The notes under the pieces were generated by a model. It was not told the DNA's origin and made no database searches. It saw only the letters and a list, made by a program, of their open reading frames with translations. This document shows, piece after piece, positions 33,536-45,978 of a stretch of DNA of 64,000 nucleotides (positions within the stretch are counted from its first letter, which is position 1; every line of letters starts with the position of its first letter). Source of the DNA: Macrostomum hystrix. Taxonomy: Eukaryota; Platyhelminthes; Macrostomidae. The translations under genes were made by a program, and so were the position numbers. The stretch spans positions 5,720,501 to 5,784,500 of the forward strand of contig CATNEN010000039.1 in NCBI GenBank assembly GCA_950097015.1. The letters are read 5' to 3'.

Positions 33536-35423
33536 ATGCAGCTTCTTGTTGAAATAATATTGCTGCACTTGGCGACGTCAGCGGCAGCGCTGCAGGCGGG
33601 CACCGTTGCGACTACTCGCTACATTGGCTGCTTCGTGGACAATCCGGGTGGCATTCGAGATCTGTCAGGTCTGGCCGGGATGACATCGTTCGGCGGCTAC
33701 ACTGTGAATCCCACCGGAGCTTTCGTGCGGAGGAACTCGGACCTGACGGTGTCCCTCTGCAGCCGCATCTGCGCACTGGACAGTTACCGCTACTTCGCCC
33801 TGCAGAACTACCATGCCTGCAGCTGCGACAACAAGTACGGACTCTATGGACCCGCGTCAGAGGCCCAGTGCAGCTTCGCCTGCACCGGAGATGCTGCGGA
33901 GGTCTGCGGCGGCGCGGCCAGAAACTCAGTCTACGAGAACCTCTACTTGACTGCCACGACTCCATCTAGTGCGTTGCTTTCGTCTATCTAATGCTTTTTA
34001 GCTGCCACCCCTTAGCACTCTGGGGTGTACCTAGTGTGGGTTGTAGCCTTGTGTGGGGTTTGTAGCCTAGTGTGGGGTTGTAGCCTAGTGGTGGCTTGTA
34101 GCCTTGTGAGGAGGTTGTAGCCTAGTTTGGGGTTATAGCCTAGTGGTGGGGTTATAGCCTAGTGGTGGGGTTATAGCCTAGTGGTGGGGTTATAGCCTAG
34201 TGGTGGGGTTGTAGCCTAGTGGTGGGGTTGTAGCCTAGTGGTGGGGTTGTAGCCTAGTGGTGGGGTTGTAGCCGAGTGGTGGGGTTGTAGCCTTGTGAGG
34301 AGGTTGTAGCCTAGTGGTGGGGTTGTAGCCTAGTGGTGGGTTTGTTGCCTAGTGGTGGGGTTGTAGCCTAGTGGTGGGGTTGTAGCCTAGTGGTGGGGTT
34401 GTAGCCTAGTGGTGGGTTATAGCCTAGTGGTGGGGTTATAGCCTAGTGGTGGGGTTGTAGCCTAGTGATGGGGTTGTAGCCTTGTGAGGAGGTTGTAGCC
34501 TAGTGGTGGGGTTGTAGCCTAGTGATGGGGTTGTAGCCTAGTGGCGGGGTCGCAGCCTAGTGGTGGGGTTGTAGCCTAGTGGTGGGGTTGTAGCCTAGTG
34601 GTGGGGTTGTAGCCTAGTGGTGGGGTTGTAGCCTAGTGGTGGGGTTGTAGCCTAGTGGTGGGGTTGTAGCCTTGTGAGGAGGTTGTAGCCTAGTGGTGGG
34701 GTTGTAGCCTAGTGGTGGGGTTGTAGCCTAGTGGTGGGGTTGTAGCCTAGTGGTGGGGTTGTAGCCTAGTGGTGGGGTTGTAGCCTAGTGGTGGGGTTGT
34801 AGTCTAGTGGTGGGGTTATAACCTAGTGGTTGGGTTTTAGCCTTGTGAGGAGTTTGTAGCCTTGTGGACTCACGACTTGAAGGTCAGGGGTTTAATTCCC
34901 GACTACACTGGAACAATTTGTGCCCTTTAGCAGGACACAATGCACCCTGTGCATTCTGTTCACCCGGCTGTTAAATGTTTACCAGTATTAGCTGAGATAA
35001 TTGAGGGTGGGTGTGGCGTCCCCCCAGTCCATGGACTAAACAGCAGTATGCAATCTTCAGATGTTCCGCGCGATAGCTGCGGCTGTGCTGACGGCTGCAC
35101 ATCTGGCCCAGTTGGGGCAGGTGAAATCAGTTATTAAGGTAGGGGTACACCCAATCAACCAACTCGCTGCTCCCACCACTCCAGTCTCAACCACCGCTGT
35201 CTTCATCAAGCTGTCTGAGCTGGATGTGTCGTCCAACTCCAGTCTGTCAAGCCGCAGCATCAGCAGCGCCATCGAGTGCGCTGCCGCCTGCCACCGCAGA
35301 CCTGACTGTCTCGCCTGCACGTTTGTGCAGTCTGGCCGGATGTGCCGCCTTCTGGACTTGGCTGCTGTGCCCAGCGAGCTGGTCGACAAGGCGCCGACAG
35401 TCTGGATCAAGCAGCGCGACTGA
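33536..35423 (+). CDS. Secreted WSC-PAN protein 1, two exons
   Basis: Exons are 33536-33968 and 35185-35423 with a phase-1 intron, giving 223 residues. A signal peptide is followed by a WSC domain: YIGCFVD, LCSRICAL, RYFALQNYHACSCDNKYG and CGGAARNSVYENLY, with the family's spaced cysteines. WSC domains bind carbohydrate. Exon 2 encodes a PAN/apple-like segment (ECAAACHRRPDCLAC, then GRMCRLL). Intron position and phase equal those of the two paralogues at 57.7 and 62.2 kb, which supports this model although the donor is GTGCGT. The intron holds a 19-bp array and a SINE that ends about 47 bases before the acceptor. The likely role is an extracellular or mucus protein; this is inference from the signal peptide and domains. 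Confidence 0.82.
34030..34860 (+). repeat. 19-bp minisatellite, about 43 copies
   Basis: The unit is tagtggtggggttgtagcc. A variant cluster with cttgtgaggaggttg recurs at intervals. It fills the intron of WSC-PAN gene 1. Confidence 0.95.
34862..35137 (+). mobile_element. tRNA-derived SINE, family 2, copy B
   Basis: It shares with 17680-17955 the B-box region (gaaggtcaggggtttaattc), the body ggtgggtgtggcgtcc and cgcgatagctgcggctgtgc, and the end aaatcagttattaa. The tRNA-like 5' head is truncated where it meets the 19-bp array. Confidence 0.75.
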
Positions 35424-35562
35424 GCCCTGGCAGCCACAATGCCATCATGATTTAAAACACATTTAAATTAATCTATGCGAATAAGCTTCAAGAGTACATC
35501 AAGCTGGACGCCTTTAGAAGAACCTGCGCCTGCGACTGTTTGTCGTACAGACTTCTCTAAAA

Positions 35563-35568
35563 AATAAA
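35563..35568 (+). terminator. Polyadenylation signal of WSC-PAN gene 1
   Basis: AATAAA lies 140 bases after the stop codon, in A-rich sequence. Confidence 0.5.
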
Positions 35569-35754
35569 CAAGAAACACAAAGCTAGCAAACGAAAGTCGT
35601 CATGTGTTTTTTAACTTTTCTTCGTGGACAATTTCTGAACAAAATAATGCCTTTTATCGCTGTTTTTGTATCAATTGGTCCCTTTTTATGAAAAGCGTGA
35701 CGTAATAGTTCTAATTATTTGCAACGAAAATACGAGTAGATCAAGGATGAACAA

Positions 35755-36215
35755 AAGCAAGACCATGGGGGGTTTCAAATCCCCCCATTCATCTTTTTTC
35801 TGTATCTCTCAAAATATTCAATTAACAGCCATGAAAAATCGAGAACACGGGCAAAACTTTTCCGCTTAATCCGAATAATATAGGCATAAATTTTCTGCTC
35901 ACAAAATTTCATCATGTAACCATATTGGCTGTATTATTGTTGGCCATATTCAATCAATTATAATGCTAATGTTTATTTTTTCAAATATATGGATCCGCCA
36001 TGTACGACATGTTTAAACAGAGCAATGTCAGCTGTCCTTGTCACGATGGTCTTCGACGAGAGTTGCTGAATATCTCGACGATGCTGACCTAAGACGGCTT
36101 AGACAGTTAAGTTCACCGTAAAGGGGGGAGAATGTTGATCCATGCGGTGGACTTTCACGAAAATCGGTGGTTCGGTTTGGGAGCTATCTTGAAGTAGGCA
36201 GCGGGTGGTGTATAT
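35755..36215 (-). repeat. Dispersed repeat of unknown class, copy 1
   Basis: Read on the minus strand, this segment matches 41070-41300: ctcccaaacc, accgattttcgt, atggatcaacatt, gcggaaaagttt, gatacagaaaaa and ccccatggtc appear in the same order. Copy 1 has about 240 extra bases in the middle. No terminal repeats or coding potential were identified. Confidence 0.55.
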
Positions 36216-36574
36216 AGCTGCAAGCTGAATATATAGATAGACAAAGCTGCAATTGTCTATAGTAGACAATTTCTGGGGAGTCGAGAAATTCCCAGTAGGC
36301 TCTTTTGACACCAGCGCAATACATGAACAACAAAGGCAGTCGAATACTACAATTGCTTGCGTCAAATATTCTATTGTTATCAAAATGAGTTTATGCTCAA
36401 TGCAGAACGGCAGAGATACAAAATACTTCAGACAGGGCCTTCAGGGGAAACTATTATACACTGTTCAGACAAGGCTACAGTCTTAGCCCTCCCAAGGCAC
36501 TTTGCCTTATTCGTTATTTTGAAGTCTAGCCTACTTATTTAAAGAATGTAAAAAATCAATTTATGGAAGCGACA

Positions 36575-39500
36575 TCGACACCACAGTCCTTACTATCACA
36601 CCAGTCCTTACCATCACACCAGTCCTTAGCATCACACCAGTCCTTAGCATCACACCAGTCCTTACCATCACACCAGTCCTTACCATCACACCAGTCCTTA
36701 GCATCACACCAGTCCTTACCATCACACCAGTCCTTACCATCACACCAGTCCTTAGCATCACACCAGTCCTTACCATCACACCAGTCCTTACCATCACACC
36801 AGTCCTTAGCATCACACCAGTCCTTAGCATCACACCAGTCCTTAGCATCACACCAGTCCTTACCATCACACCAGTCCTTACCATCACACCAGTCCTTAGC
36901 ATCACACCAGTCCTTACCATCACACCAGTCCTTACCATCACACCAGTCCTTAGCATCACACCAGTCCTTAGCATCACACCAGTCCTTAGCATCACACCAG
37001 TCCTTACCATCACACCAGTCCTTAGCATCACACCAGTCCTTAGCATCACACCACAGTCCTTAGCATCACACCAGTCCTTAGCATCACACCAGTCCTTAGC
37101 ATCACACCAGTCCTTACCATCACACCAGTCCTTACCATCACACCAGTCCTTACCATCACACCAGTCCTTAGCATCACACCAGTCCTTACCATCACACCAG
37201 TCCTTACCATCACACCAGTCCTTAGCATCACACCAGTCCTTACCATCACACCAGTCCTTACCATCACACCAGTCCTTAGCATCACACCAGTCCTTAGCAT
37301 CACACCAGTCCTTAGCATCACACCAGTCCTTACCATCACACCAGTCCTTACCATCACACCAGTCCTTAGCATCACACCAGTCCTTACCATCACACCAGTC
37401 CTTACCATCACACCAGTCCTTAGCATCACACCAGTCCTTAGCATCACACCAGTCCTTAGCATCACACCAGTCCTTACCATCACACCAGTCCTTAGCATCA
37501 CACCAGTCCTTAGCATCACACCACAGTCCTTAGCATCACACCAGTCCTTAGCATCACACCAGTCCTTAGCATCACACCAGTCCTTACCATCACACCAGTC
37601 CTTACCATCACACCAGTCCTTAGCATCACACCACAGTCATTAGCATCACACCATAGTCCTTAGCACCACACCAGCCCTTAGCATCACACCAGTCCTTAGC
37701 ATCACACCAGTCCTTAGCATCACACCAGTCCTTAGCATCACACCAGTCCTTAGCATCACACCACAGTCCTTAGCATCACACCAGTCCTTAGCATCACACC
37801 AGTCCTTAGCATCACACCAGTCCTTAGCATCACACCAGTCCTTAGCATCACACCAGTCCTTAGCATCACACCAGTCCTTAGCATCACACCACAGTCCCTA
37901 TAGCATCACACCAGTCCTTAGCATCACACCACAGTCCTTAGCATCACACCACAGTCCTTAGCATCACACCACAGTCCTTAGCATCACACCACAGTCCTTA
38001 GCATCACACCACAGTCCTTAGCATCACACCACAGTCCTTAGCATCACACCACAGTCCTTACCATCACACCAGTCCTTAGCATCACACCAGTCCTTAGCAT
38101 CACACCAGTCCTTACCATCACACCAGTCCTTACCATCACACCAGTCCTTAGCATCACACCAGTCCTTACCATCACACCAGTCCTTACCATCACACCAGTC
38201 CTTACCATCACACCAGTCCTTAGCATCACACCAGTCCTTACCATCACACCAGTCCTTACCATCACACCAGTCCTTAGCATCACACCAGTCCTTACCATCA
38301 CACCAGTCCTTACCATCACACCAGTCCTTAGCATCACACCAGTCCTTAGCATCACACCAGTCCTTAGCATCAAACCAGTCCTTACCATCACACCAGTCCT
38401 TACCATCACACCAGTCCTTAGCATCACACCAGTCCTTACCATCACACCAGTCCTTACCATCACACCAGTCCTTACCATCACACCAGTCCTTAGCATCACA
38501 CCAGTCCTTACCATCACACCAGTCCTTACCATCACACCAGTCCTTAGCATCACACCAGTCCTTACCATCACACCAGTCCTTACCATCACACCAGTCCTTA
38601 GCATCACACCAGTCCTTAGCATCACACCAGTCCTTACCATCACACCAGTCCTTACCATCACACCAGTCCTTACCATCACACCAGTCCTTAGCATCACACC
38701 AGTCCTTACCATCACACCAGTCCTTACCATCACACCAGTCCTTACCATCACACCAGTCCTTAGCATCACACCAGTCCTTACCATCACACCAGTCCTTACC
38801 ATCACACCAGTCCTTAGCATCACACCAGTCCTTACCATCACACCAGTCCTTACCATCACACCAGTCCTTAGCATCACACCAGTCCTTAGCATCACACCAG
38901 TCCTTAGCATCACACCAGTCCTTACCATCACACCAGTCCTTACCATCACACCAGTCCTTAGCATCACACCAGTCCTTACCATCACACCAGTCCTTACCAT
39001 CACACCAGTCCTTAGCATCACACCAGTCCTTAGCATCACACCAGTCCTTAGCATCACACCAGTCCTTACCATCACACCAGTCCTTAGCATCACACCAGTC
39101 CTTAGCATCACACCACAGTCCTTAGCATCACACCAGTCCTTAGCATCACACCAGTCCTTAGCATCACACCAGTCCTTACCATCACACCAGTCCTTACCAT
39201 CACACCAGTCCTTAGCATCACACCACAGTCATTAGCATCACACCATAGTCCTTAGCACCACACCAGCCCTTAGCATCACACCAGTCCTTAGCATCACACC
39301 AGTCCTTAGCATCACACCAGTCCTTAGCATCACACCAGTCCTTAGCATCACACCACAGTCCTTAGCATCACACCAGTCCTTAGCATCACACCAGTCCTTA
39401 GCATCACACCAGTCCTTAGCATCACACCAGTCCTTAGCATCACACCAGTCCTTAGCATCACACCAGTCCTTAGCATCACACCACAGTCCCTATAGCATCA

Positions 39501-40672
39501 CACCAGTCCTTAGCATCACACCACAGTCCTTAGCATCACACCACAGTCCTTAGCATCACACCACAGTCCTTAGCATCACACCACAGTCCTTAGCATCACA
39601 CCACAGTCCTTAGCATCACACCACAGTCCTTAGCATCACACCACAGTCCTTACCATCACACCAGTCCTTAGCATCACACCAGTCCTTAGCATCACACCAG
39701 TCCTTACCATCACACCAGTCCTTACCATCACACCAGTCCTTAGCATCACACCAGTCCTTACCATCACACCAGTCCTTACCATCACACCAGTCCTTAGCAT
39801 CACACCAGTCCTTACCATCACACCAGTCCTTACCATCACACCAGTCCTTAGCATCACACCAGTCCTTAGCATCACACCAGTCCTTAGCATCACACCAGTC
39901 CTTACCATCACACCAGTCCTTACCATCACACCAGTCCTTAGCATCACACCAGTCCTTAGCATCACACCAGTCCTTACCATCACACCAGTCCTTAGCATCA
40001 CACCAGTCCTTACCATCACACCAGTCCTTAGCATCACACCAGTCCTTACCATCACACCAGTCCTTAGCATCACACCAGTCCTTAGCATCACACCACAGTC
40101 CTTAGCATCACACCAGTCCTTAGCATCACACCAGTCCTTAGCATCACACCAGTCCTTACCATCACACCAGTCCTTACCATCACACCAGTCCTTAGCATCA
40201 CACCACAGTCATTAGCATCACACCATAGTCCTTAGCATCACACCAGCCCTTAGCATCACACCAGTCCTTAGCATCACACCAGTCCTTAGCATCACACCAG
40301 TCCTTAGCATCACACCAGTCCTTAGCATCACACCACAGTCCTTAGCATCACACCAGTCCTTAGCATCACACCAGTCCTTAGCATCACACCAGTCCTTAGC
40401 ATCACACCAGTCCTTAGCATCACACCAGTCCTTAGCATCACACCACAGTCCCTATAGCATCACACCAGTCCTTAGCATCACACCACAGTCCCTATAGCAT
40501 CACACCAGTCCTTAGCATCACACCACAGTCCTTAGCATCACACCACAGTCCTTAGCATCACACCACAGTCCTTAGCATCACACCACAGTCCTTAGCATCA
40601 CACCACAGTCCTTAGCATCACACCACAGTCCTTAGCATCACACCACAGTCCTTAGCATCACACCATAGTCCT
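36575..40672 (+). repeat. 18-bp satellite with higher-order structure, 4.1 kb
   Basis: The unit is accagtccttagcatcac, with a second type having taccat in place of tagcat, about 225 units in total. Interspersed 20-bp units with cacagtcc break the frame. A marker block (acagtcattagc, then accatagtcc) recurs at about 37637, 39229 and 40209, and tccctatagc blocks at 37895, 39488, 40447 and 40486, showing duplication of segments of roughly 1-1.6 kb. Long frames on both strands (SHQSLP and RTGVML repeats) are by-products of the 18-bp period. Confidence 0.97.
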
Positions 40673-41069
40673 TAAGAACTCTGTCTGTGATTTGCAAGAA
40701 CTCAAATAGGTCATATAGGGACATTGCCTTCAGCGATGGCAATCAATATTAACTTTTTCTCTTTGATGTCAAAGCAGACTGTCATTCGGTTTTTTTTTAA
40801 ATCAGCCAGTTTTGCTAGCTAGTATGAAGGTTTTGCTAGTTTTCAGAAAAAATCTACATTCAGTCACATGCGCAATCACCTTTGACGATGAAAAGGTCAC
40901 TCCTTAAAGTTTCTCAAATGAATGCTTCAATGGCCTTTGCCTCCTGATATTGCAACTACGCTTGTAGAAAAATCTAATTCAATGGACCTTGACTGTTGTG
41001 CGATACTCAAGAACTACTTTACAAGTAATGTGCAACGGCTGTTGCATCTAAAGTAGAAATACCACGGCA

Positions 41070-41300
41070 AGTATTTAAAATACCCACTACCTACTTTACG
41101 ATAGTTGCCAAACCAAATGACCGATTTTCGTTAAATATGGATCACCATATTATGGATCAACATTTCTACCCTTTACGGGTTGTTCATCGGGTAGAGCGGA
41201 AAAGTTTAGACCGTCTTCAGCATTTTTATGGCGATTGGTTGAGTATTTTTGGCGATACAGAAAAATGTGTGTATTTTGAAATACCCCATGGTCTTTCACC
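41070..41300 (+). repeat. Dispersed repeat of unknown class, copy 2
   Basis: It begins atttaaaatacccactacc, shared with a fragment at about 15270, and continues with motifs in common with 35755-36215 in the opposite orientation. Confidence 0.55.
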
Positions 41301-41427
41301 AACATTACACTATTAAGAGAAAAACTCTGTATGGCAGATGCTTGGTGACAATGGAACAGCTCACTTCCTTGTAGACTTGGTCTCAAGCTGATTATTTAAT
41401 TCTATTTTTGAGTAGCTTGCAGCCCTG

Positions 41428-41605
41428 GGCCCCGTTTCATAGAGCACTTGTCAGAGTTACAAGTGTGACAAGTGAGCAGTGAGCAGCGATTTTCGTTACA
41501 TAGAATTTTTACAAGTTACAAGCTCCAACAAGTGACAAGCGAGTAGTGACAAGTGCCAGTTACAAGCGGTTTGTTTCATAGACAGCGCGCCTGGATGAGT
41601 GAGCA
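41428..41605. mobile_element. Possible MITE-like element
   Basis: The segment starts ggccccgtttcatagagcac and ends near gtttgtttcatagacagcgc. Inside, cttgt and acaag motifs alternate in both orientations. A gtttcata repeat at both ends resembles ends of small DNA transposons in other invertebrates, but the flanks do not form a clean inverted repeat. Confidence 0.25.
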
Positions 41606-42062
41606 GCCGTCTGGAGATGAATCAGTCTGAATAATATATTTCTTCTTGTCGAGCTTGTAACTCAGTGATCTTACGGCAGTCATAGTCACTAATCGAGTCA
41701 CTATGTTCGAGTCGGACTCCTCAGACGAGGAGGATCAGCCTCAGAACGCTGCGAGGCGACCACGAATGTTCAAATAATTGGAGGTTAGAGGCTTGGACTT
41801 CTGACCGAGAGGTCGGTAGCTCGTGTTGCTTGTTACGTGTTGCTATACCCAACATTGTGAAACGGCTTCAAGCATCAGCGGGGATAGAAATTCGGGTGGT
41901 GTGATGTTCGGTAGTCACAGTCTACGGGATCAGAAACTGACTGTACATCAGGCAAATGCTAAGCAGCGTGTCTACGAGCTAGAATCAACCTTGAATTCTT
42001 AGAACAGAGGTGCTATACGAGCGTGTTGCTAATAGTTTTCGGTAAGGGCACATTAAAACAGT

Positions 42063-42623
42063 TCAACTATATAGGGTAGACTTGATGGCGCCGCTAGTGA
42101 ACATGATCACGACTGTGGTCATGCTCACTACAATGCCCGCCAGGCTGACGCACAGGGCCGCTTGGCCCAGCAGGCGGGCTCGCCTCAGGTGACGCCGCTG
42201 CAGCCGAACGCTACTGGCCGTGCAGCCATCCTGCAACTGCGAATGACGCCGCATGTGCCGCGTCGACAGCAGCTGCTGCTCCATGGCCAACGCCGACAGC
42301 AGCTCAGAGTGCGAGCGCAGCGAGCAAGCAAGAGCCACCAGGCCAAACGGCAAATTGATGAACACGGCGGTCAGCACGGAGACGATGAGGTAGGTTGTGC
42401 GATTCGCGTTGCCCGGCTGTGGCAGCCGGCCGTATCGGTGGAGCCCGCGCTCTCCGCCGCTGATGCTGCTGCCGTCTCGGATCAGCGTCGCCAGCTGATC
42501 GTCGTCGATGGAAGCAGAACCTGGCGGTGCTGTTGGTTGGCATAAGCGATCGGGGAATGCGACCGTCTGGTTAATTTGTAAATTAAAATTATTTAAGCCT
42601 ATGAGAGTCCAGTGCAAGAGCAC
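42063..42623 (-). CDS. Dispanin/CD225-like two-TM membrane protein, probably C-terminal exon
   Basis: The frame encodes two hydrophobic segments: YLIVSVLTAVFINLPFGLVA, followed by LACSLRSHSE, and LLGQAALCVSLAGIVVSMTT near the C-terminus. The first, with a Pro-Phe-Gly in the membrane and a basic turn, fits the CD225/dispanin pattern, and RRARLLGQAA corresponds to the usual S.AK.L...A start of TM2. The loop between them is unusually long (about 50 residues, basic). No in-frame ATG precedes TM1, so a 5' exon is probably missing; a plausible acceptor (caaccaacag) lies near 42540. The function in this animal is unknown. Another two-TM family cannot be excluded. Confidence 0.5.
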   Translation of the reverse strand: MLLHWTLIGLNNFNLQINQTVAFPDRLCQPTAPPGSASIDDDQLATLIRDGSSISGGERGLHRYGRLPQPGNANRTTYLIVSVLTAVFINLPFGLVALACSLRSHSELLSALAMEQQLLSTRHMRRHSQLQDGCTASSVRLQRRHLRRARLLGQAALCVSLAGIVVSMTTVVIMFTSGAIKSTLYS

Positions 42624-43675
42624 TGTGTCAATATATATGACCAGGCATTGAAATTCGAGCTATACTCGTATATGCTAATCTTGTTAACGAAAAAACCTAT
42701 CGTGCTTAAATTCAAACTGGAATGGTGCTTTTATGACGAAGTTAATTACGAGTGGAAGTGTTTTATAACACAGTACAAGCAATAGTTATAAACAATGATG
42801 ATAAAAATCACATTTAAGATGGATATGCGACCCAGTTTACTGAAATTTGTGAATACTCTATGCTCTAAAACCTTTCCCGTTTGTTGCGTCTTGTTTGAGC
42901 ATTCTAAAACCGAGTGTAAAGCTGTAATCTATAGCTTTGAGACACTGAGGCCTATCCATTTAGCCCTTTTGACTCCATTTAGTTTGGAGTCAGGCATATC
43001 CCGTTAAATCCCACTTTCTATTCCGTGCATCCCAAGGGTAACAGGGCGTATCGATCACTAAGCGAGGGCTGTTGCAGCAGTCGAGCCTGCGACAGCCTGC
43101 AGTGTTTGCAGCCGCTAGCTTTCACTCATTCTGGGGCCGCTTCTTCCTCATATAGAATGGATTGATCAGTCAGTGCTCAAACTCTGCTGATATGATCTGT
43201 CAGTGACAGCTGGCCGATGCTTGATAAAGGAAAGCCAAATTGTTAGAGATATGCGTGAACTAATTCCCTAGGATATGAAAATTTGTTTCGCATATTTCAT
43301 TTGTTAAGATTGTCAGGTCCCGACTCGACCTGAGCCACTGCACTCGTACTGTAAATAGTTTTGTACGCAACAGTACATAATACCTGACACAGAGTCATGC
43401 ATGCTTAACTAAGTGGGATGAATGAACTGACATGTACAAGCTGAACTAGCTTTGATTTCTGCAATCGCATTTATGACGACGCGATTCGTCATAGCACCAT
43501 TGTGCACCAAGTAAATTACATATGCCTACATTTACATGCATAAATTGCATGCATTTTTAGACGACAGGTAGCAGCTCCGAAACTTCGGTGCAGAGGATAA
43601 ATGACTTCAAGTACGTTCTGCATTCTTTCCACTAGAGTAACTACGTATGTAGTTTGGCCTGACTTAAACACTGCC
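42624..43675. other. Spacer without recognised genes
   Basis: Nothing supportable is seen; the 5' exon of the dispanin-like gene could lie here. Confidence 0.35.
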
Positions 43676-43679
43676 AGTA

Positions 43680-44025
43680 CAAGTACAAGTGCCTATGGTA
43701 CAAGTGCAGCAGAACACATGGTACAAGGCAGCTGGACACATGGTACAAGAGCAGCTGAATACACGGTACGAGGCAGCTGGACACACGGTACAAGAGCAGC
43801 TGAACAAACGGTACAAGGCAGCTGGACACATGGTACAAGAGCAGCTGAATACACGGTATGAGGCAGCTGGACACACGGTACAAGAGCAGCTGGACGCATG
43901 GTACAAGAGCAGCTGGACACACGGTACAAGAGCAGCTGAATAAACGGTACAAGGCAGCTGGACACTCGGGTACATGAGCAGCTGGACACATGGTACAAGA
44001 GCAGCTTGACACTCGGGTACATCAG
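43680..44025 (+). repeat. Minisatellite of 20-23 bp, about 15 copies
   Basis: Units of acacatggtacaagagcagc, with aggcagc and gaatacacgg variants, form an irregular array. Confidence 0.9.
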
Positions 44026-44974
44026 CTAATGGTGCATGGTCTCTACTCTATGCCCAAGACGCCTTAGCCGACTACCATAATGATCGGACCCTACAGTATG
44101 TACATGTAGATCGATAGCAGCTGCGAGTGAATGGCTCGGACAGCTGGTCACAATGAGTCCACAGACCACAGCACATACTGCATACCTTCAGCCTGCTCCA
44201 GGAGGCACAATCGGCACTTGCAGACTTCAACAGTGTCCAGCTGGTGTGAAGTCGGCATTTCACCGGCCTCGATGGCAGCAGTATATGCAGAGTGTCGCGC
44301 TGGACCAGCTGGCTCTGCAGGAGCAGCCATCACACTACGTGAATTCGTATTGCCACGATAATAATTATTTATTATCCTGCAGCATTCGGGCGCTGATTGG
44401 TTGATGCGTTTGATTGGACAAAAGAGCATTGCTAGTTCGCACAGAGAATATTTTCTGTTGGCAATATGTACAAGTAACAGCGTCAGCTAGCAGAAAATCA
44501 TTAATGAAAGAATGGTCACGGGTTGTGTTTGGGCAATCAAGCATCAATAGAAACTTATCAGCAGTTTGCCGCATAAACAGCACTCAGTTTATTTCTTCCA
44601 AGTAATTTATAGCCGGCCAAAATAGAAGTTCAGTTATAAATTACCAGTAAAACAAGGGTAAAAAGTGTTAACTATAACAAATCTATGAAAATTCCTGCTC
44701 AAAATGAGAGAAAATAGCACAGTGGAGTAGCTGTAACGAGTCAGAAGGCACAGTAGAAGCTGCTCTTTGTCAGCAGAAGTTGCGTCATATTCCGGTACTG
44801 ACAGACGGATTGTTATGCTGGGCTAGACTGGACTGAAATGAAAAGGTTAATCATATTGGATAGCTAAAAAATGGCAATTGCAAGCTTTCCATTTAAGTTA
44901 AAAGTACACCAGGGAAGATCAATTTCTTGTATAAAGCTAGCAATTAAAAAATTAGTTAGTAATATTGTACCACT
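44026..44974. other. Spacer without recognised genes
   Basis: Only short overlapping frames are present. No repeat or RNA gene is recognised. Confidence 0.35.
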
Positions 44975-45165
44975 TTAACGTGTCAGCCTTCGTTAAACCT
45001 GACAAGCCTCACTAAAGTATATTAAAGAGTTAGATTCAGTCAGGAGCTATCAAAGGTTGTGTGAAGTTTTATATTTGCACCGAATTTAAACTGTGCGGCA
45101 ACCCGTCAGCTGAATTGTTTCGAACTGCTGGCGAGATGGTCTAAGGTGCTTTTAGAGTCGTATCA
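44975..45165 (+). repeat. Duplicated segment, copy 1
   Basis: It shares tcgttaaacctgacaagcct, ttcagtcaggagctatc and gagatggtcta with 45765-45940 in the same order. No coding potential is apparent. Confidence 0.6.
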
Positions 45166-45384
45166 AGTTGGTGACACGATGAATTCAATGATGGAAGTGC
45201 AGAAAGGAAGGGAAATGCTTGTTTTTAGTGTTGAGTTTGTGTGATATTCAATGTTTGTGTTTGGACATTGTGTTAGGCATGTAAATAAACAATCAAGCAT
45301 CAATAAAAACGTTCAAATTTAATGGTCATAAAATGGGCGTACACTCGTGTGTTCTTGCCTTGTGTGATGGCAGTGTGAAATAAT

Positions 45385-45695
45385 GGCTTAAACGGTGAGA
45401 AGGAAGACTCAAAGACATAAGAGCTGAAAGGGCAGGTACTCGTAGTCAGAGAGAAGACTCAAAGATATAAGAGCAGGAAGGGCAGGTAGTCAGAAGGTAG
45501 ACTCAGAGACATAAGAGCCTGAGACTCAGAGACATAAGAGCAGGAAGTGCAGGTAGTCAGAAGGTAGACTCAGAGACATAAGAGCCTGAGACTCAGAGAC
45601 ATAAGAGCAGGAAGTGCAGGTAGTCAGAAGGTAGACTCAGAGACATAAGAGCCTGAGACTCAGAGACATAAGAGCCTGAGACTCATAGGTGGCAG
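45385..45695 (+). repeat. Complex tandem repeat, units about 19 and 63 bp
   Basis: The core gactcagagacataagagc alternates with aggaagtgcaggtagtcag, giving a compound unit repeated about four times. Confidence 0.85.
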
Positions 45696-45764
45696 TTTCA
45701 AAGATAGTGTCTTTAGGGACGTTAGGCCTACCTAGCAACTAAGCAACTGATTCTAGCTAGTTCA

Positions 45765-45940
45765 GTGTCAGCTTTCGTTAAACCCGACCAGCCTCACTAA
45801 TTCAGACGAGTTAAATTCAGCCGGGAGCTATCGAAAGCTATGCAAAATGTTGATGTAGCACTGACATTTGATTTGTGTAGCAACCTGCCAGCCAGGAATA
45901 TAGCTGACAAGATGGTCTACAGTGCTTCTAGACATAAGGG
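45765..45940 (+). repeat. Duplicated segment, copy 2
   Basis: It matches 44975-45165 (tcgttaaacccgaccagcct, ttcagccgggagctatc, aagatggtcta). It lies just downstream of the last identified GRASP exon. Confidence 0.6.
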
Positions 45941-45978
45941 ACTACATTGGTAATCGTACAGAACAGGCAGGGCCTTAC

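Noticed and set aside
36563-40091. Long frames of SHQSLP and RTGVML repeats on both strands
   Set aside because: They are products of the 18-bp satellite; the frame is interrupted wherever a 20-bp unit occurs.
36575-40672. CRISPR-like regular array
   Set aside because: Units are direct tandem repeats without unique spacers, in an intron-bearing animal genome.
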